Made by a program: the position numbers and the translations under genes
From: Pseudo-nitzschia pungens
Taxonomy: Eukaryota; Bacillariophyta; Bacillariophyceae; Bacillariales; Bacillariaceae
Direction of reading: 5' to 3'
Assembly (NCBI GenBank): GCA_037355855.1
Contig: CM074764.1
Span: 1,426,001-1,490,000 of the forward strand
DNA length: 64,000 nucleotides
Notes under the pieces: generated by a model
Seen by the model: the letters and a program-made list of their open reading frames with translations, nothing else
What the model was told of the DNA's origin: nothing
Databases searched by the model: none
In this document: piece by piece, positions 32,607 to 42,467 of the stretch
Position numbering within the stretch: the first letter of the stretch is position 1
Layout: the number at the start of each line of letters is the position of its first letter

Positions 32607-33380
32607 CTAAGAGAGGCGCAATGAGGGAGTCGATTTGCTAAGAGAGGTGCAACGACGGAGTCAATGTGCTACGAGAGGTGCTTAATTAAAATTATGCTTG
32701 CTGTTCCCCCCCTATATTATCGACGCGTTGCTGCTGCTTGCTGTCCCCCCCTGTATTATCGACGCGTTGCTGTTGCTTGCTGCTTGCTGTCCCCCCCCTG
32801 TATTATCGACGCGTTGCTGCTTGCTGTCCCCCCCTCTTGTATTATTGACGCGTTGCTGCTTGCTGTCCCCCCCCTCTTGTATTATCGACGTGTTGCTGCT
32901 TGCTGTTCCCCCCCCTATAGTATCAACACGTTGCTGCTGCTTGCTGTCCCCCCTGTATTATCAACGTGTTGCTGCTTGCTGCTGCTTGCTGTCCCCCCTG
33001 TATTATCGACGCGTTCTTGCTGCTTGCTGCTGTCCTGTATTATTGACACGTTGCTGCTTGCTGTCCCCCCTGTATTATCGACGCGTTGCTGCTGCTTGCT
33101 GCTTGCTGCTTGCTGTCCCCCCCTGTATTATCGACGCGTTGCTGCTGCTTGCTGCTTGCTGCTTGCTGTCCCCCCCCTGTATTATCGACGTGTTGCAACG
33201 ATGAGGGAGTCGATTTGCTAATAGAGGCAAAACGACGGAGTCCATTTGTTGACAGAGGCGCAACAGCGGAGTCGATTTGTTAATAGAGGCGAAACGACGA
33301 GGGAGTCGATTTGCTAAGAGAGGGGCAACGACGAGGGAGTCAATTTGCTAAGAGACGATTTGTTAATTATGCTACGTTTT
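32607..33380 (+). repeat. Left minisatellite-bearing terminal repeat of outer gypsy element
   Basis: Two tandem families: GAGGGAGTCGATTTGCTAA-type units at both ends and, between them, about 12 units of 35-50 bp built on GTATTATCGACGCG, TTGCTGCTTGCTG and C6-8 runs. Bases 32839-33380 recur almost unchanged at 44307-44848 (542 bp each, three mismatches seen by eye), as expected of LTRs. The left copy has about three extra units, so its true outer edge is uncertain. The open frames here (poly Leu/Cys/Pro) are artefacts of the repeat. Confidence 0.75.
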
Positions 33381-33741
33381 CCCACGGGAAACGGGAAGTG
33401 GGACCGGCCCGGTGACCGCTTAACAGAGAAGCAACGCCGGAGAACCACGGGAACCGAATCCCACAAAATAAAAACAGAAACAACTCCGGGGAACCACAGG
33501 ATTCCCGTGAGCTAAAGAGAGGGACAACTCCCACCACTGGACAAACCAGGGGGAAAATCAGTTACAACACGAGTTATCACGAGAGCAATGAAAATCCAGC
33601 AAGAAAAACTGGAGGAACTGAGCAATCACTTTTTGCTCAATCTCACCACAAGCAGTGAAATAACAGAAATAGTGTAACTAAAGTAACTTAATAAACAACT
33701 GATTAAATCACCATGGCGACCAAGACGCCACCACCGTAAAG
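33381..33741 (+). other. Leader of outer gypsy element with a short uORF
   Basis: Untranslated leader between the left repeat and gag. No convincing tRNA primer-binding site seen. A uORF (33713-33739, ACCATGGCG start context, 8 codons then TAA) ends two bases before the gag ATG at 33742. Confidence 0.6.
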
Positions 33742-35103
33742 ATGAATGTAGACAGCGAACAAGGTGGAGTCGCATTCAGCGACTACCTGAAGGTTCTCAA
33801 CGGTACTGAAAGACCAGAACTCTTCCTTATCTGGAAGAGAGACTTTGACCAGAAAATTGCTGGCAATGACAAACTCAACGGAGACCAGAAATTGGAGGTT
33901 CTACAGAGAATCCTCTCTATTGAGGCACTCGCACTTGTCCAGCAAACGCTCACTCGGACCTACTTGGCCGAACCGACCCACAAGGTCCACCAAACCAGAC
34001 GCGTACAGAAAAATATCCAGGAAATCGAGCAAAGGGACCAAGCAAACATCCTACTATCAATGGGGCAAAACGCCACCGAAACTCCCACGGGAGCCTCCAA
34101 GGAGAAGGCAAAGGAGAAATCTCCAACCGCCGACAAAACCGACACAGCCACGGCGAGATCGGACAAAGAATCAGAGACCGACAACCTCGAGTCCCCAATC
34201 CCAAAGAAAAAGGTCGCAAGCGCCCTCACCCAGTACTACCAATCCCAGGAGTACAGGAAGGATATCATGGAGGAGTGCATGCATGTCCTCAAGCTCAAAA
34301 TCTTTGGCAATGACCAACACGGCAAGCGCTCGTATATCGTCCTCCGACGATTCATGCGAGGCATGCGCGTGGACCTCAAACATGGCATCAGAGCCTGGGC
34401 CAATCGAATGGCCGAACTCCAAAGCTATCTCCCAGAATGCCTCTGGGAATGTGGCAGTGACCAAATGGAAACACCAAGAAGTTTCACCCAAGGAGAAATG
34501 AAGGAAATCTTGGATTCCAACATGACCCACTCCCAACGCGAGAAACTGGAGCACATTAGTTGGGACCTCTACACCCACTCCTTTAACACCACTATCGACA
34601 AGCTCGAAAACCTGGAAATCACCATCCGGAAGGAAGCAATAATGCAACAACGCATCACCGACCTCGAAAAGCAGACCGGTGTCACCAAGCAGACTCCCAA
34701 GGCCGCATCTGGGGGAGGAACCCACCACGGGAAATCCCCTGGCAAAAAGAAGCGCCCTGTGGACAACAGCAACAAACAGCTATGCAAGACCTGTGGCAAG
34801 GTCCATGCCGGCAAATGCTGGAAACTAACCGGGGGTCCCTCCAAGAAGGGGAAGTTCGACCGGGAAACCATCAACCTGCTCAAGGAGCACTTTGTGGCAA
34901 AAGAACAAGACTCAGACGCTGAGCAACACTCCAAACCCCACTGGGGAAGGAATCTATCGAACCGCGAGTACTCTTATGTACTGGCCACGGCCCAAGCTGA
35001 CCACGACGTCTCTGATGACGAGATCGACATCTCCGAACGGGAACTCAAAGAGTACAGAAGAAAGTACAGAAAGACCTTTAAAAAGAAAGGATCCCACAAC
35101 TGA
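33742..35103 (+). CDS. gag: Gag-like protein of outer gypsy element
   Basis: 453 aa from ATG 33742 to TGA 35101-35103. N-terminal and central parts are hydrophilic and helical with a Lys/Glu/Ser-rich linker (about residues 110-160), then a capsid-like region (MRGMRVDLKHGIRAWANRMA; ECLWECG). A basic region precedes CKTCGKVHAGKC, a zinc-knuckle-like motif with spacing CX2CX3HX3C, shorter than the usual CX2CX4HX4C. The TGA is followed at once by ATG 35104 in the same frame, so pol could be made by readthrough or by reinitiation. It forms the particle shell of the retroelement. Assignment is by position and motif; gag sequences are poorly conserved. Confidence 0.8.
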   Translation: MNVDSEQGGVAFSDYLKVLNGTERPELFLIWKRDFDQKIAGNDKLNGDQKLEVLQRILSIEALALVQQTLTRTYLAEPTHKVHQTRRVQKNIQEIEQRDQANILLSMGQNATETPTGASKEKAKEKSPTADKTDTATARSDKESETDNLESPIPKKKVASALTQYYQSQEYRKDIMEECMHVLKLKIFGNDQHGKRSYIVLRRFMRGMRVDLKHGIRAWANRMAELQSYLPECLWECGSDQMETPRSFTQGEMKEILDSNMTHSQREKLEHISWDLYTHSFNTTIDKLENLEITIRKEAIMQQRITDLEKQTGVTKQTPKAASGGGTHHGKSPGKKKRPVDNSNKQLCKTCGKVHAGKCWKLTGGPSKKGKFDRETINLLKEHFVAKEQDSDAEQHSKPHWGRNLSNREYSYVLATAQADHDVSDDEIDISERELKEYRRKYRKTFKKKGSHN

Positions 35104-37080
35104 ATGGCTGATACCATCCACACGGGACCCCGCATCATCAACAGATTTGCGGACGTCTGTGTGGAGGTATTGGACCACAAGGGAAGGGGAAGGATGCTCC
35201 GGGGACTACTAGACTCCGGTTGCTCCAAATCCATCATACTACAACAGTTTGTCGACCGAAGTCAACTAACGAACCGAGACCAAAGATCTGTCACCTATAA
35301 TACTTACGGGGGCAAGTTCCGAACCAAGTCTGCGGCTTCAGTGGGACTGAGGTTGATGGAATTTTCAAACTCCAAGACCATTAAATGGACCTTCCAAGTG
35401 GATGAATATCATCACCACGAGGAAGTACCCTATGACATGATCATAGGATCAGACCTGATGGCACAACTGGGACTGGATATAAAATACAGTTCCCGAACAA
35501 TCGAGTGGCAGGGTGACTCCATCCCCATGAAGGGACTGGGGGAGCTTACTGACCGGGACAAATGTGAGGCAGTATTCTTCGCCAACACACAGAGTCCAAT
35601 CCTCCAACAGGAGGAAGAGAGGCAATCCAAAATTCTGGATGCAGACTACTCCAAAGTCGATATAGACGCTATGGTCAATGACCTGGAGATTACAGACGCG
35701 TCCAAGGCAGCCTTGAAGAAAACGCTAAAGAAATTCCCAACACTCTTTGGAGGAGGATTGGGTCTTCTCAAAAACATAGAACCGGTGTCCATTGAGCTCC
35801 AACCAGGGGTCAAACCGGTCCGGCAGAGGTACTATTCTGTGCCCCATGCCTTTGAACAAGCCCTCCGGAAGGAGATTACTAGGCTCTGCGATATTGGAGT
35901 CCTGGAAAAACTCCCTCACAATGATGACTCTCCATGGGCATCTCCTACTTTTTGCCAACCCAAAAAGACAGGGGACATTCGCGTTCTAACGGACTTCCGG
36001 AAGATGAATGCAGCCATCCAGAGGAAACCGTTTCCACTACCACGAATAGGGGAAACAATCCAACGGCTCCAGAAATTCCAATCAACCACGGCACTGGACT
36101 TATCCCAAGGCTATTATACAATCCCCATCTGCAAGGAGAGCCAAAAGATTTGCTCTACCATTCTACCATGGGGGAAGTATGCCTACAAGAGACTGGCAAT
36201 GGGAATCGCATGTGCGCCCGATATCTTCCAATCAGTCATGATGAACCTCCTCGGCGATCTGGACTACGTCCTTGTCTATATTGATGATATCCTAATCATC
36301 CAGAGAGAAGGGGAATCTGAACAGGATCACCTCGCCAAAATCGATACAGTCCTACAAAGACTGGATGACGCCGGCTTCCGAGCCAACCTCAGAAAATCCT
36401 TCTTCATGCAAAAAGAAGTGGAATATCTGGGATTTCTGTTAACAACAGAGGGCATTCAGCCCCAGCCAAAGAAACTGGAGGCGATGAAGCGTCTGGAAGC
36501 CCCCAAGAACACTAAGCAACTCAAGATGTTTCTTGGAATGGTAAATTTCTACCGGGACATGTGGAAGCGCCGCTCCCACATCCTAGCCCCCCTGAACAAA
36601 CTAGCAGGAAAAAAGGGAAAAATGAACTGGTACTGGGGCCCAGCAGAGCAGAAAGCTTTCATGGAGGCGAAGAGGATGCTCGCAGACGAAGCAAAGCTTG
36701 CATTCCCAGACTTTACGAAACCATTTCATCTCTACTCAGACGCCAGCGACAGGCAACTGGGAGCAACTGTATGCCAAGATGGCAAGCCCCTTGGTTTCTA
36801 CACCCAGAAGCTGAACTCGGCGCAGCTCAACTACACGGTTGGAGAAAAAGAACTCCTGGGCATAGTAGAAGGGCTAAAGGCGTTCGAAGGAATCCTACGA
36901 GGACAAGATGTGATTATTCACACAGACCACCTTAACCTGCTCTATCAGCAGATGCCCACCCAGAGGATGGTACGATGGAGACTTCTTATGGAGGAGTTCC
37001 ATCCGGTAGTCAAGCATGTTGCTGGCAAAGACAACGACGCAGCAGACGCACTGTCCCGCCTGTGTGACGGGCTAGCGTAG
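35104..37080 (+). CDS. pol: Pol of outer gypsy element, 5' part (protease, RT, RNase H), cut by nested insertion
   Basis: Genuine pol runs to 37062 (653 codons); the last six codons to TAG 37078 come from the LTR of the inserted element. Domains: aspartic protease LLDSGCSKS (about residue 35-43), reverse transcriptase with SPWASPTFCQPKKTGDIR, LTDFRKMN, ALDLSQGYYTIPI and VLVYIDDILI (YIDD about 392-395), RNase H with LYSDASDRQLGA, GEKELLGIVEGLKAFE and IIHTDHLNLL, and the usual end of the RNase H region KDNDAADALSRL. All catalytic motifs look intact. The missing integrase lies at 42795-44099 in the same frame. Same frame as gag, separated by one TGA. Confidence 0.92.
   Translation: MADTIHTGPRIINRFADVCVEVLDHKGRGRMLRGLLDSGCSKSIILQQFVDRSQLTNRDQRSVTYNTYGGKFRTKSAASVGLRLMEFSNSKTIKWTFQVDEYHHHEEVPYDMIIGSDLMAQLGLDIKYSSRTIEWQGDSIPMKGLGELTDRDKCEAVFFANTQSPILQQEEERQSKILDADYSKVDIDAMVNDLEITDASKAALKKTLKKFPTLFGGGLGLLKNIEPVSIELQPGVKPVRQRYYSVPHAFEQALRKEITRLCDIGVLEKLPHNDDSPWASPTFCQPKKTGDIRVLTDFRKMNAAIQRKPFPLPRIGETIQRLQKFQSTTALDLSQGYYTIPICKESQKICSTILPWGKYAYKRLAMGIACAPDIFQSVMMNLLGDLDYVLVYIDDILIIQREGESEQDHLAKIDTVLQRLDDAGFRANLRKSFFMQKEVEYLGFLLTTEGIQPQPKKLEAMKRLEAPKNTKQLKMFLGMVNFYRDMWKRRSHILAPLNKLAGKKGKMNWYWGPAEQKAFMEAKRMLADEAKLAFPDFTKPFHLYSDASDRQLGATVCQDGKPLGFYTQKLNSAQLNYTVGEKELLGIVEGLKAFEGILRGQDVIIHTDHLNLLYQQMPTQRMVRWRLLMEEFHPVVKHVAGKDNDAADALSRLCDGLA
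37058..37062 (+). repeat. Target-site duplication GCCTG, left copy (inner gypsy)
   Basis: GCCTG directly before the left LTR (TGTGACGG...), repeated directly after the right LTR at 42790-42794. It lies in outer pol and includes codon CTG 37060-37062. Confidence 0.92.
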
Positions 37081-37384
37081 CTAGCTCAAGCCACGACTGA
37101 ATAATTAACCGAATCCCATATGGGAATCGAATATTATGAGTCATGAATACATTTTGGCATGTGTTCTAATTATTATGGTCGAGTCCCAGATTAGGATATA
37201 TGCCTAATCGTGCGAACCGACAATAGACCAACATTTATGGCAGAGCATGCCAAGACATGGCTATGCTCGCGACCTCGAAATTTTATATGTCTCCATTCTC
37301 AATTCACGTAACAATATCTCGTAAAGTATCTAAACATTCACAATTATTTCATACCACTCCGAACTTCTACTCTAGACCGTAACA
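37063..37384 (+). repeat. 5' LTR of inner gypsy element
   Basis: 322 bp, TGTGACGGGCTAGCG...ACCGTAACA, starting TG and ending CA. By eye identical over its full length to 42468-42789. It carries a promoter and polyadenylation function by analogy. It contains a GCTAGCGTAGCTAGC near-palindrome at its left end. Confidence 0.93.
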
Positions 37385-37496
37385 CAGTAATTACTGTTTG
37401 TGCTTTACAGTAGAAACAGTAGAACTCAGTACTGAATTCAAACCAAACCTCCCTTATCCTCAACAAAACAGGCACCTTGTATCTCCAACAAGCAAC

Positions 37497-38546
37497 ATGG
37501 CCGGCATCTACAGAGACCCCCCAATTGCCTACAAGAGCTCCTTCGATCGAACCAAGCCTAAGCTCTTCACCCTGTACAATGTCGACGAGGACCGAACCGA
37601 CAGCATGAAGGTCCCCCTGTTCACGGAGACCGGGGGACTAGAGGAGCTGCTCTTTGTGGAGGAGTCTTTCCGAAACGCCGCCAAGCTTCTAAGATTGCCC
37701 ATAGAGATCTATCTCACCCACTTCAGTCGTTGTCTTACTACTGACGCGCAGAGCAAGTGGAATGATATGATCAAGGATCCACTGGATCCAGAAGAATACC
37801 AATACTCTCAAGAAGAAATTGGTGGATATGACCAAGCGTTCCTGGACTTCACCAAGCTCTACTGCAACGCCAGAGATGCCAGAGATATCATGCACACCTA
37901 TCTACGAAGCGCGGAATGCCGAAAGACGCCGTCAATGACATGCAAGGAACATGCAGACCGGATCCTTGTCCTCATGAAATACACCCAGAAGCTTGATGGA
38001 AGCAGCGCTCCTCTCTCCAAGGTGGAGAAACTCACCATTCTGTTGCACTCTTTCCCATCCGCATGGATCGAGAGCTATGGCATTATCCACAATGGGATTC
38101 ACGAGGATACCACAGTCCAACACATTGTGGATCACATGAGCTGCCACGAACGCCAAGCCAACAAGAAGAATAACAAGAATAACAACAAACAACAGAAGCG
38201 CTCGAACAATTCCAACAGCAATAACAACTCTCGCAAGCGCAACTCGCATACCAACAAGGCAAACAACAACAAGAAGAAATCAAACCCTTGTAGGATCCCG
38301 GGTCATAACCATGATTGGTCTGAGTGTCCGAAGAACCGGTTCTCCAAAAACTACAACAAGACCTCCGGAAACAACCAACCAACAGAGTCCTTCCACGCTC
38401 AGACAGCTCTAATGATCCCCGGAAGCAATGAGACCTTTCAAGCCCATATCAACGCAGCTCGGGAAGCAGCAATTGAAGAATACCATGCCAACCATGGTGG
38501 TCGAACCGAAAGGAGCATTGATGGGGACCTCATTTGGCTCCCCTGA
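37497..38546 (+). CDS. gag: Gag-like protein of inner gypsy element
   Basis: 349 aa from ATG 37497 (AACATGGCC context) to TGA 38544-38546; an upstream in-frame TTG is not used as start here. Capsid-like helical part: LFVEESFRNAAKLLRLP, FSRCLTTDAQSKWNDMI, TCKEHADRILVLMKYTQKL. Then an Asn/Lys-rich basic linker (long runs of N and K) and a zinc-knuckle-like CRIPGHNHDWSEC (C-x4-H-x-H-x4-C). The frame stays open beyond the TGA straight into pol with no ATG before 38658, which points to stop-codon readthrough. Family call from position and motif. Confidence 0.82.
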   Translation: MAGIYRDPPIAYKSSFDRTKPKLFTLYNVDEDRTDSMKVPLFTETGGLEELLFVEESFRNAAKLLRLPIEIYLTHFSRCLTTDAQSKWNDMIKDPLDPEEYQYSQEEIGGYDQAFLDFTKLYCNARDARDIMHTYLRSAECRKTPSMTCKEHADRILVLMKYTQKLDGSSAPLSKVEKLTILLHSFPSAWIESYGIIHNGIHEDTTVQHIVDHMSCHERQANKKNNKNNNKQQKRSNNSNSNNNSRKRNSHTNKANNNKKKSNPCRIPGHNHDWSECPKNRFSKNYNKTSGNNQPTESFHAQTALMIPGSNETFQAHINAAREAAIEEYHANHGGRTERSIDGDLIWLP

Positions 38547-41500
38547 TTCTCCAAAGGCCCCAGGCCTAACAAGAAGCCCCGGGCTTCACCAAAACCAGCA
38601 ATCACCTTGCCTCCAGCTCCCCAGGAACTGGATGCCAGCACAGCCCTGCTGTCTGGGATGACGCATGGAGGAGATCTCCCAGATAAAGAGGGGAAGGAAC
38701 CTACAGGATGGAGTATTCCTGTTGAGCGCTCAGCAAAGCCTGCAAACGCAGCAACAACAAAAACAGTTCGATTCTCCGGAACGAACGATACAACGGGTAC
38801 GAATCGACAAACGAATCGATCCAAGGGTACAATAGACGCGAAAGATAGTACAGCAGCAATAAATAGACCACTCTTGTCCCTGGCAAGAAATTGGTCTACC
38901 GGTACAGCAAAAAATCTCTATTGCAATCCCGGAAACTCCAAAGACTACACCAAAGGAGGTGCGCTGGAGCAAAATTATTTAAAGCTGCTGTCGACTGCTG
39001 GAAATCCAGCAGAACAGGCATCCCCGAATAAGAGCAACGTGGCTCCTATTCTGTTAACTACAGTTCAGTACATACAAGGCATACCAACGAAATCACGACC
39101 ACTACTAGCCCTCCTAGATAGTGGATCATCCGGAACTCTAATCAACAAACGAGCCCTACCATTTGGCACCATGCCAATAAGAAGCAAGCATCGAGTCCTA
39201 ACTACGACAGCAAATGGAAGCTTCGATACTACAGAATACATCATCATGAAGAACCTCAAACTACAAGAGTTTGGCAACTACACCATAAACCAGCAAGAGG
39301 CAAGACTCTTCCATTCCCCCAACTGTAGATACGATTTAATACTAGGCAGGGACTTCCTCCACCTAGCAAAGATCAATCTCCTATTCAAAGAAGGAGCAGT
39401 TCAGTGGATGGATCGAACCATTCCTATGAAGGACACATCTCTATATCATGAGACCAACTACACCTTACTCATGGAAGAACTAGAAGACGCCGAACTCTTT
39501 GCTGATGACCTCTCCTTTGCCAATCCATACAAGTCCAAGGTGATCCTAGACAGAGCCTACCAAGAAACAGACCCATCGACAGTCGCACAGCAGCAGTCCC
39601 ACATGTCCACGACAGAGCAACAGCAGTTCCAAGCAATACTAAGCAAGTACCCCAACGTCTTCAATGGAGAATTAGGGAAGTATCCACACAAGAAGATCTC
39701 TCTAAGACTGAAGCCCGGATCCAAACCTATACACAAAAAGCCCTATCCAGTTGCATACAAAAGAGAAGACCTATTCAAAAGGGAGCTCCAGAATCTTTGT
39801 AATGATGGAGTACTCAAGCGTTGCACTGGACCGGCCGAATGGGCATTCCCAACCTTTATAGTACCAAAGAAAGACAACAGGGTCCGATGGGTATCAGACT
39901 TCAGAGAACTCAATGAACTGCTTGAAAGACGTCCTTATCCAATTCCCCGGATACAGGATATCATGAACAAGAGGGGCAAGTACACTCACTTCACCAAGAT
40001 TGACTTGTCCATGCAATACTACTGCTTTGAACTGGATGATGCAAGCAAGAAACTCTGTACCATAGTGACGCCATATGGCTGCTATGAGTATCAAAGACTA
40101 CCAATGGGTGTCAAGGTTTCTCCAGACGTTGCCCAGCAACTAATGGAAGATATCCTACAAGACACTGACTGCACTGTTTATATCGATGATATTGGCATTT
40201 GGACCAATGGCTCCTTTGATCTACACATGAAGACTATCGACAAGATCCTAGACCGACTCAACCGAAATGGACTTAAATGCAATCCACTCAAATGTGATTG
40301 GGCCGTACAAGAGACTGACTTCCTAGGCTACTGGATGACTCCCACAGCAGTTAAACCATGGCGCAAGAAGATTGAAGCCATTCTGCGGATGGATAGACCT
40401 CGAACTATAACCCAAGTCAAATCCTTTCTAGGAGCAGTTGGATACTACAGAGACATGTGGCCCCGAAGATCTCATGTCCTATCTCCTCTCTTTGATATCA
40501 CTGGGACCCCCAAGACTCCTCAGGCAGCTGCCATCAAAGGCAAGCAAAGGAAAGCGCCTTCAGCCTTCACTTGGGGACCTGCTCAAGACAAAGCCTTTCA
40601 AGAAATGAAAGCAATGGTTGCAGCAGATGCGCTGAACACCTATCCAGACCTTAACAAGCCCTTTGAACTGTACACTGATGCCTCAGACCTACAGCTTGGT
40701 GCCGCCATACTACAGGATGGCAAACCCATCGCATACTGGTCCAAAAAACTATCTGATGCCCAAAAGAACTACACTACTATGGAGAAAGAACTCCTAGCCA
40801 TAGTACTCTGCTGCAAAGAGTACAGAAAGATGCTCCTCGGTGGAGTCATCAACGTATACACTGACCATAAGAACCTTACGTTCAGAACCCTATCGGTCCA
40901 ACGAGTCCTCCGGTGGAGACTATTCCTTGAAGAATTTGGTGTCAATCTCACCTATGTTGAAGGCAAGAAGAATGTTCTTGCTGATGCCTTCTCCAGGCTC
41001 CCCCGGATGGATCCCCCTACTGTGGGGAAGAAAGAAGCCCTTGGTAAGGGCACTCTTATTGATTTTCTGAAACTTGAAGTCCCCAAGCAAGATGAAGAAC
41101 TGTTTCTAGCAGAGTTCCCGAACCTATTTCAGCACTTATGCAATGACGCAGACCAGGAATTACACTCCTGTTTGCTGAACAATGAGTGTCTTATCAACCT
41201 TCCTAACAACCAAGACTTAGAATGCCCGGTGAACTACTCCAACATCTATCTTCATCAACAGAAGGACCCAACCATCAAGTTTAAGATCCAATCAAAAGCC
41301 TTCTTCTACCAAGAATTAGAAGGCAACCAGATACTTTGTTACGCGAACCAATCCAATCCCGAATGCTGGCGAATCTACATACCAGCATCTCTTATTAATG
41401 ATACCATCAAATGGTACCATCTCCTGTTGGGTCATTGTGGATCCACCAGATTACAACAGACTATATCAGCCCGGTTCTATGCTGATAATCTAACCAGTTT

Positions 41501-42437
41501 ATGCAAGTCCTATGTATGCCCAGACCATTGCATCAAATATAAGAACCAGAACTCCCAATATGGTAAACTACCACCAAAGGAAGCGCCACTGTCCCCTTTT
41601 CACGAAGTACATGTGGACCTTATAGGTCCATGGAAGATTACAGCTCAGGGCAAGAACTACAACTTCAAAGCCCTAACTTGTATTGATCCAGTCACCAACT
41701 TACTGGAGATCATCCGAATCAGAGACAAGTCTTCGCAACACGTCTCAGACCAGTTCAAGAACTGTTGGCTCTCAAGATACCCAAGACCTATCAGGTGTGT
41801 CCATGACAATGGTGGTGAGTTCTTGGGAGCTGAGTTCCAGACCACACTCAAGCAGTATGGGATTCAGTCCATTCCAACCACAGTGAAGAATCCCCAGTCA
41901 AATGCCATCTGTGAAAGAGTCCATCATACAGTTGCTGATATTCTCAGAGTCCTAGTTCATGTGAATCCCCCTCAAGTCAACACCAGAGCCAGTCAACTTA
42001 TGGATAATGCCCTGGCAACTTGCATGCATGCCTCTCGATGTGCTGTCAATGCTGCCTTACAGGCATCCCCAGGGTCCATAGTATTCAATCGGGACATGTT
42101 GATTGATCTACCACTAACATCCAACCTGTTAGCTTTACAGCAGCTACGACAACAAGGTATTAACAAGGCTCTGCTCAGAGACAATGCCAAGCGCAAGGAA
42201 CATACCTTTCAACCCAACGAGAAGGTATGGATACAAGAGCACGATCCAGACAAGCTACAGCCTCGCAAGACAGGACCATTCACTATTACCCAAGTACACG
42301 ATAACGGCACTGTTAAGATCCAGAAGGCTCCATCGATCATTGAAACAATCAACGTCCGAAAGCTAACCCCATATAAGGAACCAACGGACACGGACAGTTC
42401 CAACTCCGACGACTCAGCAATCCATTGGACAGCTTAA
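38547..42437 (+). CDS. pol: Pol of inner gypsy element (protease, RT, RNase H, integrase)
   Basis: Open from directly after the gag TGA to TAA 42435 (1296 codons); first in-frame ATG only at about 38658, so a gag-pol fusion by TGA readthrough is likely. Protease ALLDSGSSGTLIN (about residue 191), RT with AEWAFPTFIVPKKDNRVRWV, TKIDLSMQYYCF, RLPMGVKVSPDVAQ and CTVYIDDIGIW (YIDD about 545-548), RNase H with LYTDASDLQLGAAI and VYTDHKNL, integrase with the HX-C zinc part, the DDE residues in VHVDLIGPW, VHDNGGEFLGAEF and SNAICERVHH, and a C-terminal GPFTITQVHDNGTVKI chromodomain-region-like tail. All catalytic motifs intact. Confidence 0.94.
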   Translation, partial: FSKGPRPNKKPRASPKPAITLPPAPQELDASTALLSGMTHGGDLPDKEGKEPTGWSIPVERSAKPANAATTKTVRFSGTNDTTGTNRQTNRSKGTIDAKDSTAAINRPLLSLARNWSTGTAKNLYCNPGNSKDYTKGGALEQNYLKLLSTAGNPAEQASPNKSNVAPILLTTVQYIQGIPTKSRPLLALLDSGSSGTLINKRALPFGTMPIRSKHRVLTTTANGSFDTTEYIIMKNLKLQEFGNYTINQQEARLFHSPNCRYDLILGRDFLHLAKINLLFKEGAVQWMDRTIPMKDTSLYHETNYTLLMEELEDAELFADDLSFANPYKSKVILDRAYQETDPSTVAQQQSHMSTTEQQQFQAILSKYPNVFNGELGKYPHKKISLRLKPGSKPIHKKPYPVAYKREDLFKRELQNLCNDGVLKRCTGPAEWAFPTFIVPKKDNRVRWVSDFRELNELLERRPYPIPRIQDIMNKRGKYTHFTKIDLSMQYYCFELDDASKKLCTIVTPYGCYEYQRLPMGVKVSPDVAQQLMEDILQDTDCTVYIDDIGIWTNGSFDLHMKTIDKILDRLNRNGLKCNPLKCDWAVQETDFLGYWMTPTAVKPWRKKIEAILRMDRPRTITQVKSFLGAVGYYRDMWPRRSHVLSPLFDITGTPKTPQAAAIKGKQRKAPSAFTWGPAQDKAFQEMKAMVAADALNTYPDLNKPFELYTDASDLQLGAAILQDGKPIAYWSKKLSDAQKNYTTMEKELLAIVLCCKEYRKMLLGGVINVYTDHKNLTFRTLSVQRVLRWRLFLEEFGVNLTYVEGKKNVLADAFSRLPRMDPPTVGKKEALGKGTLIDFLKLEVPKQDEELFLAEFPNLFQHLCNDADQELHSCLLNNECLINLPNNQDLECPVNYSNIYLHQQKDPTIKFKIQSKAFFYQELEGNQILCYANQSNPECWRIYIPASLINDTIKWYHLLLGHCGSTRLQQTISARFYADNLTSLCKSYVCPDHCIKYKNQNSQYGKLPPKEAPLSPFHEVHVDLIGPWKITAQGKNYNFKALTCIDPVTNLLEIIRIRDKSSQHVSDQFKNCWLSRYPRPIRCVHDNGGEFLGAEFQTTLKQYGIQSIPTTVKNPQSNAICERVHHTVADILRVLVHVNPPQVNTRASQLMDNALATCMHASRCAVNAALQASPGSIVFNRDMLIDLPLTSNLLALQQLRQQGINKALLRDNAKRKEHTFQPNEKVWIQEHDPDKLQPRKTGPFTITQVHDNGTVKIQKAPSIIETINVRKLTPYKEPTDTDSSNSDDSAIHWTA

Positions 42438-42467
42438 CTATGGAATTAGGTTAATCATGGGGCACTA

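Noticed and set aside
32660..33280. Long open frames in 32664-33283 and 44301-44751 (Leu/Cys/Pro repeats)
   Set aside because: They follow the tandem minisatellite unit in all frames and have no start or domain logic; artefacts of repeat period.
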